Assembly (NCBI RefSeq): GCF_002761755.1
Contig: NZ_PEOG01000006.1
Coordinates: forward strand, 119,088-183,087
Direction of reading: 5' to 3'
Length of the DNA: 64,000 nt
DNA from: Roseateles chitinivorans
GTDB lineage: Bacteria; Pseudomonadota; Gammaproteobacteria; Burkholderiales; Burkholderiaceae_C
Part shown: positions 10,071 to 19,068 of the stretch, one piece after another
How positions within the stretch are numbered: position 1 is the first letter of the stretch
Layout: each line of letters begins with the position of its first letter
Notes under the pieces: model-generated
What the model was told of the DNA's origin: nothing
Database searches by the model: none
The model's input: only the letters and a program-made list of their open reading frames with translations
Position numbers and translations under genes: made by a program

Positions 10071-11558
10071 ATGCCCGCCCTGTCCCGCTCCCTTCGCCCT
10101 GTCCTGGCCCGCCTGGCGCCGCTCGCCCTGGCCTGGAGCCTGCTGATCGCCGGCGGCGCGGCCCGCGCGGACGACTTCAAGGCCAGTCCCGAGATGGCGA
10201 TGGAGTTGCGCCATGCCCGCTGGTTCGACGGCGAGAAGCTGCAAAGCGGGACGCTCTATGTCGAGGACGGCCGCTTCGTCGAGAAGCGCCCCCGCAAGGT
10301 CAACCGGCTGCTGGAGTTGCGCGGGCAGACCCTGATCGCGCCGCTCGCCGACGCCCACAACCACAACCTGCAAGGCGCCTGGGGCCTGGACAAGTTCGGC
10401 CAGGACTACCTGCGCGACGGCGTGTTCTACGCCGCGATGCTGTGCGCCGATCCCGCCGCGATCGATCCGATCCGTGCCCGGATCTCGCAGCCGGAGACGC
10501 CGGACGTGCTCTTCGCCACCGCCTGCATCACCTCGTCGGACGGCCAGCCGCTGGCGATGCTGCAGTCGGGCACGCCGCCGATGACGCTGGACCAGATCGT
10601 CGACAAGGCGGTGCTGGTCATGGACACGCCCGACGACGTGGCCCGGAAGTGGCCGCTGGTCGCCGGCCGCCACAGCGACCTGGTGAAGGTCATCATGAGT
10701 TACCACGACCGTCCGGAGCTGCGCCAGCAACCGGAGCAGCGCGGCCGGCTGGGCGTGACGCCCGAGGTCGTGGCCGAGGTGGTGCGCCGCGCCCATGCCG
10801 AGCAGCGGCGCGTCGTGGTGCACATCGAGAGCGCCGCCGACTTTGCCGCGGCGGTGCGTGCCGGCGCCGACTTCATCGCCGAGCTGCCGGGCTACTTCCC
10901 ACAGCACGGCGAGGCGCCGGAGACCCACCTGATTCCGCCCGAGGTCGCCGCGCTGGCCGCCGAGAAACAGGTGGGCATCGTCACCGCCACCGTCGCGACG
11001 CGGCTCTTCCAGCCGGCGCCGGAGTTGCTGGCGCGGATCGAGGCGGTCCAGAAGCAGAACCTGGAGCGCCTGAAGGCGGCCGGCGCGCGGCTGCTGGTGG
11101 GCTCGGACCTGTTCACCGGCAACGCGCTCAACGAGTTGCACCACCTGGACCAGCTGGGGGTGCTCGACAAGCCGGCGCTGCTGCGCCTGGCCACCGTGGA
11201 CACGCCGCGGGCGCTGTTTCCGCAGCGCAAGCTGGGCTGCTTCCGGCCCGGCTGCGAGGCCAGCTTCCTGGTGCTGATCGGCAATCCGCTCGAGGACCTG
11301 GAGGCGCTGGACAAGCCGCTGCTGCGCATCAAGCAGGGCCGCGTGCTGACGCAGCTGGAGGACGTGGCCGCCACCGCCGGCGAGGAGGACAACGCCCTGA
11401 ACGCGGCCCCTGGCAAGAAGAAGGCGACCGGCAAGAAGGCCGGCGCCCGCGGCACGAAGAAGTCGCCCCCCGCCAAGGGCAAGGCCAAGCCGGGCTCGGG
11501 CAAGTCGGGCAAGGGCACGACGACCAGCGCGGGCCCGTCCTCGACCGTGCACGCTTGA
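10071..11558 (+). CDS. exported amidohydrolase with lysine-rich tail
   Basis: 495-residue amidohydrolase-superfamily protein with an N-terminal signal (cleavage near ARA-D, residue 36). Metal-site motifs are visible: DAHNHN (HxH), the conserved His in VVVHIES and Asp in LLVGSDLF, with the C-terminal beta domain (CEASFLVLIGNPL). The last 50 or so residues form a low-complexity Lys/Gly/Ala/Ser tail (KKKATGKKAGARGTKK, then KGKAKPGSGKSGKG), unusual for a periplasmic enzyme. Substrate unknown; a periplasmic imidazolonepropionase-like or dipeptidase-like hydrolase is possible. Flanked by parE (divergent) and an MFS gene. Confidence 0.8.
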   Translation: MPALSRSLRPVLARLAPLALAWSLLIAGGAARADDFKASPEMAMELRHARWFDGEKLQSGTLYVEDGRFVEKRPRKVNRLLELRGQTLIAPLADAHNHNLQGAWGLDKFGQDYLRDGVFYAAMLCADPAAIDPIRARISQPETPDVLFATACITSSDGQPLAMLQSGTPPMTLDQIVDKAVLVMDTPDDVARKWPLVAGRHSDLVKVIMSYHDRPELRQQPEQRGRLGVTPEVVAEVVRRAHAEQRRVVVHIESAADFAAAVRAGADFIAELPGYFPQHGEAPETHLIPPEVAALAAEKQVGIVTATVATRLFQPAPELLARIEAVQKQNLERLKAAGARLLVGSDLFTGNALNELHHLDQLGVLDKPALLRLATVDTPRALFPQRKLGCFRPGCEASFLVLIGNPLEDLEALDKPLLRIKQGRVLTQLEDVAATAGEEDNALNAAPGKKKATGKKAGARGTKKSPPAKGKAKPGSGKSGKGTTTSAGPSSTVHA

Positions 11559-11638
11559 ACGGGACCGGCCGGACCCACCGAGGGATGGACGTCTTTCAGG
11601 TGTCAGCGAAGCCGACCTGAAGCCATTACATTGCCCGG

Positions 11639-12874
11639 ATGAGCGCGATCCCGACCTCCCCCACCTCCTCCCGCACGCTGTCGCTGCAGCAGGTATTGAT
11701 CTGCGGCGCCGCGATCGTCACGCTGTCGATGGGCATCCGGCACGGCTTCGGCTTGTGGCTGACGCCGGTGACGATGGACCGCGGCTGGACCCGGGAAGCC
11801 TTCTCGCTGGCGCTGGCCGTCCAGAACATCGCCTGGGGCGCCGCCGGTCCGTTCGCCGGCATGCTGGCCGACCGCTTCGGCGCGCTGCGGGTGCTGGTCG
11901 CCGGCGCCTTCCTCTACGCGGCCGGCCTGGCGCTGATGGCGGTCTCGACGACCGCCGCCGGCTTCCTGGGCAGTGCCGGCGTCCTGATCGGGCTGGCGCA
12001 GTCCGGCACCACCTACGCGGTCGTCTACGGCGTCATCGGCCGCAACGTCGCCCCGGAGAAGCGCTCCTGGGCGATGGGCGTCGCGGCGGCGGCCGGCTCC
12101 TTCGGCCAGTTCCTGATGGTGCCGGTCGAGAACTGGCTGATCGGCTACAGCGGCTGGCAGAACGCGCTGTTCGTGCTGGCGATCGCCGCCTGCCTGATCG
12201 TGCCGCTGGCCTTCGGCCTGCGCGAGCCGGCCCGCGACGCCGCCCACGGCGCGCACCACCAGAGCATCGGTCAGGCGCTGCGCGAGGCCTTCGGCTACCG
12301 CAGCTTCCAGCTGCTGATGCTGGGCTACTTCGTCTGCGGCTTCCAGGTCGTGTTCATCGGCGTGCACATGCCGAGCTACCTGAAGGACCACGGCCTGACC
12401 CCGCAGGTCGCGACCAACGCGCTGGCGCTGATCGGGCTCTTCAACGTCTTCGGCACCTATGCGGCCGGCACGCTGGGGCAGCGGCTGCCCAAGCGCTACC
12501 TGCTCTCGGCCATCTACCTGCTGCGCTCGATCGCGATCGTGATCTTCCTGAGCGTGCCGCTGACACCGCTCAGCGTCTACCTCTTCGCCGCCGTGATGGG
12601 CGTGCTGTGGCTGTCCACCGTGCCGCCGACCAACGCCATCGTGGCGCAGATCTTCGGCGTGCAGCACATGTCGATGCTGGGCGGCTTCGTGTTCTTCAGC
12701 CACCAGATCGGCTCCTTCCTGGGCGTCTGGCTGGGCGGCAAGCTCTACGACGCGACCGGCTCCTATGACGTGGTCTGGTACCTGGCGATCGCGCTGGGCG
12801 TGATGGCGATGCTGGCCAACCTGCCGGTGCGCGAGTCCGCGATCGTGCGCCGCCCGATCCCGGCCGCCGCCTGA
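11639..12874 (+). CDS. MFS transporter
   Basis: 411-residue major facilitator protein with about 12 membrane helices. The motif A region (GMLADRFGALRVLV) lies between helices 2 and 3, the central loop is short (about residues 195-215), and TVPPTNAIVAQIFG lies in the second half. It resembles oxalate/formate antiporter-like or YnfM-like carriers, but the substrate cannot be read. Start ATG at 11639 (MSAIPTSP). The small peptide gene at 12898 follows after 23 bases, suggesting one transcript through the SDR and methyltransferase genes. Confidence 0.9.
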   Translation: MSAIPTSPTSSRTLSLQQVLICGAAIVTLSMGIRHGFGLWLTPVTMDRGWTREAFSLALAVQNIAWGAAGPFAGMLADRFGALRVLVAGAFLYAAGLALMAVSTTAAGFLGSAGVLIGLAQSGTTYAVVYGVIGRNVAPEKRSWAMGVAAAAGSFGQFLMVPVENWLIGYSGWQNALFVLAIAACLIVPLAFGLREPARDAAHGAHHQSIGQALREAFGYRSFQLLMLGYFVCGFQVVFIGVHMPSYLKDHGLTPQVATNALALIGLFNVFGTYAAGTLGQRLPKRYLLSAIYLLRSIAIVIFLSVPLTPLSVYLFAAVMGVLWLSTVPPTNAIVAQIFGVQHMSMLGGFVFFSHQIGSFLGVWLGGKLYDATGSYDVVWYLAIALGVMAMLANLPVRESAIVRRPIPAAA

Positions 12875-12897
12875 AGCCGGCATCCGGGAACCCCACC

Positions 12898-13029
12898 ATG
12901 ACACGGCGCGCGCTCCGTCGGATCCTCGCCGGGCTGGGCGCCGCGGCTGTGCTGGCGGCGGTCTTCCTGGCCTACACGCAGCCTTCGCTGATGCAGCAAC
13001 TGGGCGATGCGATCTGGGCCTGCTTCTGA
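12898..13029 (+). CDS. 43-residue single-span membrane peptide
   Basis: Short ORF between the MFS and SDR genes. The peptide starts MTRRALRRIL, has one strongly hydrophobic helix (about residues 9-28, Ala/Leu/Val-rich) behind an Arg-rich N terminus (inside-positive), and ends with a short tail closing in IWACF. It fits the gap with 23 and 28 bases on either side, in the same direction as both neighbours. The ribosome site is weak (GGGAA). I recall small proteins with a similar WACF ending near Burkholderiales SDR genes but could not verify this. Function unknown. Confidence 0.62.
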   Translation: MTRRALRRILAGLGAAAVLAAVFLAYTQPSLMQQLGDAIWACF

Positions 13030-13057
13030 GGGATCTGACAAGGAGAACGGAGACAAC

Positions 13058-13861
13058 ATGGTGGTGATCATCACGGGCGCCTCGGACGGCATCGGCGCCG
13101 AACTGGCGCGCCAATGGGCGCGGCGCGACGGTGCCAAGCTCTCCCTGGTGCTGGCGGCACGCAGCGTCGACAAGCTGGAACTGGTGGCGGCGGAATGCGA
13201 GGCGCTCGGCGCCCGCACGCTGGTGCAGCGCTGCGACGTGGAATCCCAGGAGGACTGCCAGGAGCTGGTCCGCGCCACGCTCGGCGCCTTCGGTGCGATC
13301 GACGTGCTCGTGAACAACGCCGGCATGTCGGCGCACGCGCTGTTCGACCAGGTCAAGGACCTGGCCTGGTACCAGCGGCTGATGCAGATCAACCTGTGGG
13401 GATCGGCCTGGTGCACCCAGGCCGCGCTGCCGGCGCTCAAGGCCAGCAAGGGCCGCATCGTCGCGGTCTCCAGCCTGGCCGGGCTGCTGGGCATTCCCGG
13501 CCGCACCGCCTACAGCGCCAGCAAGTTCGCGATGACCGGCTTCTTCGAGGCGCTGCGCACCGAGGTCGCGGCCAGCGGCGTCAGCGTCACCATCGCCTAT
13601 CCCGGCGTGGTCGACACGCAGATCCGCTACCGCGGCTTCAATGCGCAAGGCCAGGCGTCCGGGCTGAGCAGCCTGGACGAACGCGGCGCGATGTCGGTCC
13701 AGGAATGCGCGCGACTGATCCTCGACGGCACCCTGGCCCGCGAGCGCGACATCGTCATGACCGCCAAGGGCAAGCTGGGGCGCTGGCTCAAGCTGCTGGC
13801 GCCGGCCATGGTCGACCGCATGGCGCTGAAGGCGCTGAAGAAGGAACAGCGGCCGGCATGA
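13058..13861 (+). CDS. SDR family NAD(P)-dependent oxidoreductase
   Basis: 267-residue classical short-chain dehydrogenase. Seen: TGASDGIG cofactor motif (6-13), Arg35 after strand 2 (AARS), favouring NADP, NNAG at 86-89, catalytic Ser138/139, Tyr152 and Lys156 (YSASK), and PGVVDT. The basic C terminus (KGKLGRWLK...KKEQRP) may sit at the membrane, as in the DHRS7/YbbO-like group. The ribosome site AGGAGAACGGAG is strong. ATGA overlap with the methyltransferase gene indicates coupling. Substrate unknown. Confidence 0.9.
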   Translation: MVVIITGASDGIGAELARQWARRDGAKLSLVLAARSVDKLELVAAECEALGARTLVQRCDVESQEDCQELVRATLGAFGAIDVLVNNAGMSAHALFDQVKDLAWYQRLMQINLWGSAWCTQAALPALKASKGRIVAVSSLAGLLGIPGRTAYSASKFAMTGFFEALRTEVAASGVSVTIAYPGVVDTQIRYRGFNAQGQASGLSSLDERGAMSVQECARLILDGTLARERDIVMTAKGKLGRWLKLLAPAMVDRMALKALKKEQRPA

Positions 13862-14535
13862 GCGCGACGACTTTCCTCGGCACGCCGTCGCGCCTGGGGG
13901 CTGGCGGCGGTCACGGCGCGAACCTGCCCAGCGACTGGGTGCTGCGCTGGTCACAGGCCTGGCGCGACCGCGATGGCCTCACCGCCCTGGACCTGGCCTG
14001 CGGCTCCGGCCGACACCTGCGCCTGCTGGCGGGCGACGGCGTCGCCGTCACCGGCGTCGACCGCGACGCGGCAGCCCTGGCTGGGCTGGCCGGGCTCTCC
14101 GGCCGCGTCGAACTGATCGAAGCCGACATCGAGCAAGGCCCCTGGCCGCTCGACGCACGCATGTTCGACCTCGTGCTGGTCACCAACTACCTCTGGCGGC
14201 CGCTGCTGCCGCGCATCGTCGGGGCCGTCGCGCCCGGCGGCTGGCTGATTTACGAAACCTTTACCGATGGCCAGCAGACGGTTGGCCGCCCCGGGCGGCC
14301 CGAGTTCCTGCTGCGGCCCGGCGAGCTCCTGGAGGCGGTCGACGGCCTGCGCGTGGTCGCCTACGAGGATGGCTTCATCGAGGCGGAGCCTGCCGAGCCG
14401 ACGGCGGGTGGCGTCAACGGTCGTTATGTCCAGCGCGTTGCTGCCGTTCGCGAAAACCGGCCCGCCGCCAGCGCGCCTGCCGCTGGCACCGTCAACGCCC
14501 CGCCTGGGGTCTACCCGCGGTACCGGCTGCGCTGA
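13858..14535 (+). CDS. class I SAM-dependent methyltransferase
   Basis: 225-residue protein with a Rossmann methyltransferase fold. Motif I is [10 protein letters not shown] (about 44-53), then GVDRD and the catalytic-face segment [13 protein letters not shown] in place of the usual DxxPPY. It resembles the SAM-dependent methyltransferase usually placed before dapA in Burkholderiales. The last 30 residues are Ala/Pro-rich and look disordered. Starts at the ATGA overlap with the SDR gene. Target unknown. Confidence 0.85.
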   Translation: MSATTFLGTPSRLGAGGGHGANLPSDWVLRWSQAWRDRDGLTALDLACGSGRHLRLLAGDGVAVTGVDRDAAALAGLAGLSGRVELIEADIEQGPWPLDARMFDLVLVTNYLWRPLLPRIVGAVAPGGWLIYETFTDGQQTVGRPGRPEFLLRPGELLEAVDGLRVVAYEDGFIEAEPAEPTAGGVNGRYVQRVAAVRENRPAASAPAAGTVNAPPGVYPRYRLR

Positions 14536-14597
14536 GCGCGGAGCCCCGGAAGCGTCCCGGCGCTTCAGTAGAATCCGCCGATCACGAGGAATCCTCA

Positions 14598-15479
14598 ATG
14601 AACGCAATTGTTGGCAGCATCGTCGCGCTGGTCACGCCGATGCATGAAGACGGCCGCATCGACTTCGACGGGCTGCGCAGCCTGATCGACTGGCACATCG
14701 ACCAGGGCACGGACGTCATCGGCGTCGTCGGCACCACCGGCGAGTCCCCCACCGTCACGATGGAAGAGAACCGCGAGGTCATCCGCGTCGCGGTCGAGCA
14801 TGTCAAGGGCCGCAAGCCGGTCCTGGCCGGCACCGGTGCCAACGCCACCGCCGAAGCCATCGAGCTGAGCCGCTTCGCCAAGCAGGTCGGTGCCGACGCC
14901 ACGCTGTCGGTGGTCCCCTACTACAACAAGCCTTCGCAGGAAGGCATCTACCAGCACTTCAAGGCGATCGCGGAAGCGGTCGACATTCCGATGATGCTGT
15001 ACAACGTGCCCGGCCGGACCGTTGCGGACATGGCGCCGGAGACGGCCATCCGCTGCGCGGCCCTGCCCGGCGTGTTCGGCATCAAGGAGGCCACCGGCAA
15101 CATCGAGCGCGCCGCCTGGCTGATCAAGCATGCGCCTGCCGGCTTCAGCATCTACTCCGGTGACGACGGCACCGCCATCGCGCTGATGCTGATGGGCGGC
15201 CGCGGCTCGGTCAGCGTCACCGCCAACATCGCTCCCAAGGCGATGCACGAGCTGTGCATGGCCGCGATCGAGGGGCGCGTGCGCGAGGCCACCGCGCTGC
15301 ATTTCCAGCTGCTGCCGCTGCACAAGCAGCTGTTCTGCGAGCCCAGCCCGGCCCCGGCCAAGTGGGCCCTGAACAAGCTGGGCCGCAGCAGCAACCACCT
15401 GCGCCTGCCGCTGACCCCGCTGACGCCTGCGGGCCAGCAACTGGTCGAAGGTGCCCTGCGCGAGGCCGGCCTGCTCTAA
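14598..15479 (+). CDS. dapA: 4-hydroxy-tetrahydrodipicolinate synthase
   Basis: 293-residue TIM-barrel class I aldolase that condenses pyruvate and aspartate semialdehyde in lysine and diaminopimelate synthesis. Seen: GTTGESPT with Thr45/Thr46, catalytic Tyr135 (LYNVPGRT), and Schiff-base Lys163 (GIKEATGN). Length matches E. coli DapA (292). Ribosome site GAGGA eight bases before the ATG; a weak TAGAAT -10-like element lies at 14569. It is followed by bamC, as in E. coli. Confidence 0.97.
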   Translation: MNAIVGSIVALVTPMHEDGRIDFDGLRSLIDWHIDQGTDVIGVVGTTGESPTVTMEENREVIRVAVEHVKGRKPVLAGTGANATAEAIELSRFAKQVGADATLSVVPYYNKPSQEGIYQHFKAIAEAVDIPMMLYNVPGRTVADMAPETAIRCAALPGVFGIKEATGNIERAAWLIKHAPAGFSIYSGDDGTAIALMLMGGRGSVSVTANIAPKAMHELCMAAIEGRVREATALHFQLLPLHKQLFCEPSPAPAKWALNKLGRSSNHLRLPLTPLTPAGQQLVEGALREAGLL

Positions 15480-15561
15480 TCACCGCCGACCGGCGCCGCC
15501 GGCGGCTCCCCTTTTCTTCAGCGGCCGCGGGCCGCAGCGACCTACCTCGGAGATCTCCAGC

Positions 15562-16722
15562 GTGACTCGTTCCCTTCCTGAATCCGGCGCTCCCACCCCG
15601 GTGCGCGTGGCCTGCCTGATGGCGCTGGCCTCGCTGACGGCGTGCAGCACGTTCGAGAGCATCACCACCAGCGACAAGGTCGACTACCGCACCCAAGCCA
15701 AGCAGACCACTGGCCTGGACGTGCCGCCGGACCTCACCCAGCTTCCCAAGGAAAACCGCCCGACCGGTCCGATCAGCGCCGCGCAGATGGCCGCCCAGCC
15801 GAACGCGCAGCGCCAGGCCGCAGCCGCCGCTGGCGCGCCGGTGGCGCTGGACAAGGCCGGCAACATCGAGTTCCATCGCCTGGGCAATGCCCGCTGGCTG
15901 CACAGCGCGCTGCCGCCGGAACAACTCTGGCCGCAGATCAAGGGCTTCTGGCAGGACCGCGGCTTCACGATCGAATCCGAGGACCAGAGCGTCGGCGTCA
16001 TGGAGACCAACTGGGCCGAGAACAAGGCCAAGCTGCCGCAGGACTTCATCCGCAAGACGCTGGGCTCGCTGCTGGATTCGCTGTACTCGACCGGCGAGCG
16101 CGACAAGTACCGCACCCGCCTGGAACGCAACGAACAGGGCGGCACCGACATCTACGTGACGCACCGCGGGCTGGTCGAGGTCTACACGAACTCGCAGCGT
16201 GACGAGACCGGCTGGCAGCCCCGCCCCTCCGATCCGGAACTCGAGGCCGAGATGACCTCGCGCCTCATGCTCAAGCTCGGCGGCAAGGAAGAGGACGCCA
16301 AGACCCTGGTCGCGAACGCGCAGCAGCCGGCGGCGACCTTCGCCGAGGCACCGCGCGGCGCCGCCCCGCGTTCGCTGGCGGACGTGCCCGACCAGTTGCA
16401 GATCAACGAGGACTTCGACCGCGCCTGGCGCCGCGTCGGCCAATCGCTGGACCGCCACGGCTTCACGATCGAGGACCGCGACCGCAAGCAAGGCCTGTTC
16501 TTCCTGCGTTATGCCGATCCGAACCAGGCCGGCAAGGAAGAGCCCAACTTCTTCCAGCGCCTGTTCGGCGCGAAGAGCGCCTCCAGCGCCGTTCGCTATC
16601 GCGTGTCGGTCAAATCGGAAGGCAACAAGTCGACCGTCCAGATCCAGGACGACAAGGGCCAGCAACAGACCAACGAATTGGCCAAGCGCATCCTGCAGTT
16701 GCTGATGGAAGACGTGCGCTGA
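15562..16722 (+). CDS. bamC: outer membrane protein assembly factor BamC
   Basis: 386-residue lipoprotein of the beta-barrel assembly machine. A signal peptide ends in lipobox LTAC with lipidated Cys28; the unstructured N-terminal lasso segment (about 29-90, TTSDKVDYRTQ, LDVPPDLTQL) contacts BamD in characterised homologues; two helix-grip domains follow (about 95-235 and 275-386). The best start is GTG at 15562: GGAG lies 9 bases upstream and the signal peptide then has normal length. Downstream of dapA by 82 bases and closed by a terminator. Confidence 0.9.
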   Translation: MTRSLPESGAPTPVRVACLMALASLTACSTFESITTSDKVDYRTQAKQTTGLDVPPDLTQLPKENRPTGPISAAQMAAQPNAQRQAAAAAGAPVALDKAGNIEFHRLGNARWLHSALPPEQLWPQIKGFWQDRGFTIESEDQSVGVMETNWAENKAKLPQDFIRKTLGSLLDSLYSTGERDKYRTRLERNEQGGTDIYVTHRGLVEVYTNSQRDETGWQPRPSDPELEAEMTSRLMLKLGGKEEDAKTLVANAQQPAATFAEAPRGAAPRSLADVPDQLQINEDFDRAWRRVGQSLDRHGFTIEDRDRKQGLFFLRYADPNQAGKEEPNFFQRLFGAKSASSAVRYRVSVKSEGNKSTVQIQDDKGQQQTNELAKRILQLLMEDVR

Positions 16723-16765
16723 TCCTGGCGGGCGGACAACCGTACGCCCTCAGTTTGCGGAAAAC

Positions 16766-16793
16766 AAAAACGCCACCCAAGGGTGGCGTTTTT
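16766..16793. terminator. bidirectional terminator after bamC
   Basis: CGCCACC/GGTGGCG stem with a CAAG loop, flanked by AAAAA on the left and TTTTT on the right, so it can act on either strand. Confidence 0.85.
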
Positions 16794-16862
16794 CATGGCG
16801 CAATATCCAGTCAAATACCAGCGGTGCGGGCGCTGTTCGCGCCGAATCTTGCGCCAAAAGAA

Positions 16863-16892
16863 AAAGCCGCAAGGGCGAACCCTTGCGGCTTT
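16863..16892 (-). terminator. terminator of the small lipoprotein gene
   Basis: Perfect 13-bp stem (AAAGCCGCAAGGG and its complement) around CGAA, with five A on the plus strand that give the T run for minus-strand transcription. Confidence 0.85.
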
Positions 16893-16911
16893 CTCAGGAC
16901 GAGAGATCGTC

Positions 16912-17112
16912 TTAGTTGCTGGCGGCCGAAGCAGGAGCAGCAGCGTCCGAGGCAGCAGCCGAAGCTTCCACGGCCGGAGCCGAGGCTTCAACGGCGGGAG
17001 CCGAAGCTTCCGGAGCGGGGGTCGCCACCGGAGCGGCAGCTTCTTCCTTCTTGCCGCAAGCGGTCAGGGCAACAGCGGCCAGCAGGGAGGCCATCAGAAT
17101 CGACTTTTTCAT
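16912..17112 (-). CDS. small Ala/Glu/Pro-rich lipoprotein
   Basis: 66-residue lipoprotein. The signal MKKSILMASLLAAVALTAC ends in a lipobox with Cys19, then GKKEE, then a low-complexity tail with tandem EASAPAV units. ATG at 17112 is chosen because GAGGA sits 7 bases upstream; an earlier TTG would include this site. Strong start, terminator and an AT-rich leader suggest an expressed stand-alone gene, similar to small abundant Ala-rich lipoproteins of Burkholderiales. No enzymatic role is visible. Confidence 0.8.
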   Translation of the reverse strand: MKKSILMASLLAAVALTACGKKEEAAAPVATPAPEASAPAVEASAPAVEASAAASDAAAPASAASN

Positions 17113-17145
17113 ACTTGTCCTCAAGTAACTTTTAGACGAACAATC

Positions 17146-17159
17146 AATTACCGGTAATT
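17146..17159. promoter_or_regulatory. 14-bp palindrome upstream of the small lipoprotein gene
   Basis: AATTACCGGTAATT is a perfect palindrome 33 bases before the ATG at 17112, in a locally AT-rich stretch likely to hold the promoter. No known regulator is assigned. Confidence 0.4.
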
Positions 17160-17269
17160 AATGAAGTCGTACATGATGACCAGTACGAACTTCAGCAGAC
17201 CAAGACGCGAGAAACCTCGAGCGCTTCCCTCGCCTAGCCGGCAATTATAGCCACCAGTTTGTAATCGTC

Positions 17270-17794
17270 TTACAACCCTAGGGTGCTGCTGGCGAACGAA
17301 TCGGCAGACCGTTGCTCAATTGCGTCAAACCATTCGCGCGCCATGGCTTCTTCGCGGGCATCACGCAGCGCCAGCGACGCCCGCGCCGGCGTCCACAACT
17401 TCAAGGTCAGCAATCCGGGTGCCAGCACCAAGCCCTGCGGCACCGGGGTGCTGCGGTCCCCCAGGTCCGCCGGCTCGAAGGCCCGCGCCTGCACCACATG
17501 GTCGTGGACTTGGCGCCACTGGACGAAACGCGGATGGACGCGGCGCACCGCTTCATAGTCGAGGGCGGCGAGCAGGCGCAACCGGCGGTGCGGCAGCGCC
17601 CAGCGATGCAAGGCATCCAGCAGTTCGGGGTCGGACAACGGCCAGGCGGCGAAGTCCGTGTCGAGCCAGCAGAGGTCGCGTCCGCCCTGCGATGCGGCGA
17701 GCAGCAGCCCTTGCCGCAGCAATTGCCGGACTTCCTCGGCGGTTTCCACGAGGCCGGGACGGAGGTTTTCCGGGGTCAAAGGTTCCGGCGACAT
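17270..17794 (-). CDS. conserved hypothetical protein, possibly DUF7931-like
   Basis: 174-residue soluble protein. Pattern such as CWLDTDFAAWPLSDPELLDALHR followed by RRLRLLAALDYEAV recalls the phospholipase-D-like fold of DUF7931 proteins, but the HxK catalytic motif is absent. It lies 57 bases after the RoxA-like gene in the same direction, so it is probably co-transcribed. The family is a guess and no function is proposed. Confidence 0.7.
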   Translation of the reverse strand: MSPEPLTPENLRPGLVETAEEVRQLLRQGLLLAASQGGRDLCWLDTDFAAWPLSDPELLDALHRWALPHRRLRLLAALDYEAVRRVHPRFVQWRQVHDHVVQARAFEPADLGDRSTPVPQGLVLAPGLLTLKLWTPARASLALRDAREEAMAREWFDAIEQRSADSFASSTLGL

Positions 17795-17851
17795 ATCGAA
17801 CTCCTCAGGCAGTGACGGTGAGCGAGCACAGGGCGGCGACAGCGCGCCCGC

Positions 17852-19039
17852 TCAGTCGGGAAGGACCCAGCCGTCCTCGGTCCATTGATCGAGCAGATCA
17901 CGCGCGCCTTCGCTGAGGCGAGCGACCTCGGCCGCGGACAGCGCCCGCCGATCCGCCAGCCGGCGCATCAGCGTGGCATCGCGCCCGCCGGCGCGGAAGG
18001 ATTGTCCATTGATGAATACATGCGCCACGTCGTACATCATGCGCGTGCGCGGGCTCAACCGGGCGCCCTGCCCTGGCGGCAACGCCTCTCCCGGCTCGAA
18101 GAACACCCGCGGCTTGGGCTCGGTCAGCGCCTCGCCCAGCGCACGTTCCAGCGCCAGCGGCTGAGCCACCGCCTTGAGCACCGCTTCGCGCGCGAAGGCG
18201 GTCAGCGCCTCGGGGATTCTTCCCGGTTCGCAGGTGGCCGCCTGGCGAGGATCCCCATACATCCGATCGCCGCGCGGCGCTTCGTCGTCGGTCAGTCGCA
18301 CCAGCAGCTCATTCGCCAGTTCGCCTCGCCAGGGCGCGCGGAAGCCGACCGACGCCGTCATGCAGTCCCCGCCAACGGCCACGCCATCGTGCGCCCAGCC
18401 CGGCGGGAGGTACAGCATGTCGCCGGGCTCGAGCACGAAGTCCTGCTCGGGCTCGAAGTCAGCCAGCACCTTCAGCGGCACGTCCTCGCGCAGCGCGCCG
18501 GTGGTCGACACGCCCAGACGGCCGATACGCCAATGGCGGCGACCGCTGACCTGGATCAGGAAGACGTCATAGGAATCGAAATGCGGCCCCACCCCGCCGC
18601 CCTCGCTGGCGTACGAGAGCATCAGGTCGTCCAGGCGAGCTTCAGGCACGAAACGGAACCGACTGAGCAACTCGTGCGCGGCGTCGACATGCAGGTCCAG
18701 GCCTTGCACCAGCAGCGTCCACTGCGGCTTGCTCCAGGCCGGCAACTTGGAAATCGGCCCCTGCCGCAAGGTCCAGCGCTCCCCGGACTGCTGCGTGACC
18801 AGGCGGGATTCCACCTCGTCGCTGGCGGCCAACGCAGCCAGGCCAACGCGGTCGATGGGCGGCTGCACACCGGGCAGGGCCTGGCGCACCAGCAGCGGCT
18901 GCTTCTGCCAATGGCGCTTCATGAACTGCGCCGGGCTGAGGCCGCCGAGCAGCGGCAATCGGGCGTCGACGTCGGGACCCGCCGAGGCGGCGGCCGGCGC
19001 CAGCGGGCGCTTCGAGGAGGGCGTGGGCTTGGAAGTCAT
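17852..19039 (-). CDS. roxA: cupin/JmjC ribosomal oxygenase, RoxA (YcfD)-like
   Basis: 395-residue 2-oxoglutarate and Fe(II)-dependent oxygenase. The JmjC-type cupin has metal ligands His153 and Asp155 (PHFDSYDVF) and distal His217 (PPGWAHDG), followed by the C-terminal dimerisation and winged-helix region. E. coli YcfD hydroxylates an Arg of ribosomal protein L16; the same role is inferred here. The N terminus carries about 20 extra Pro/Ala-rich residues. It is divergent from the FKBP gene with only 29 bases between start codons, so promoters must overlap. Confidence 0.85.
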   Translation of the reverse strand: MTSKPTPSSKRPLAPAAASAGPDVDARLPLLGGLSPAQFMKRHWQKQPLLVRQALPGVQPPIDRVGLAALAASDEVESRLVTQQSGERWTLRQGPISKLPAWSKPQWTLLVQGLDLHVDAAHELLSRFRFVPEARLDDLMLSYASEGGGVGPHFDSYDVFLIQVSGRRHWRIGRLGVSTTGALREDVPLKVLADFEPEQDFVLEPGDMLYLPPGWAHDGVAVGGDCMTASVGFRAPWRGELANELLVRLTDDEAPRGDRMYGDPRQAATCEPGRIPEALTAFAREAVLKAVAQPLALERALGEALTEPKPRVFFEPGEALPPGQGARLSPRTRMMYDVAHVFINGQSFRAGGRDATLMRRLADRRALSAAEVARLSEGARDLLDQWTEDGWVLPD

Positions 19040-19068
19040 GGGCGGGGATTGTCTGAGAGAATCGCGCG

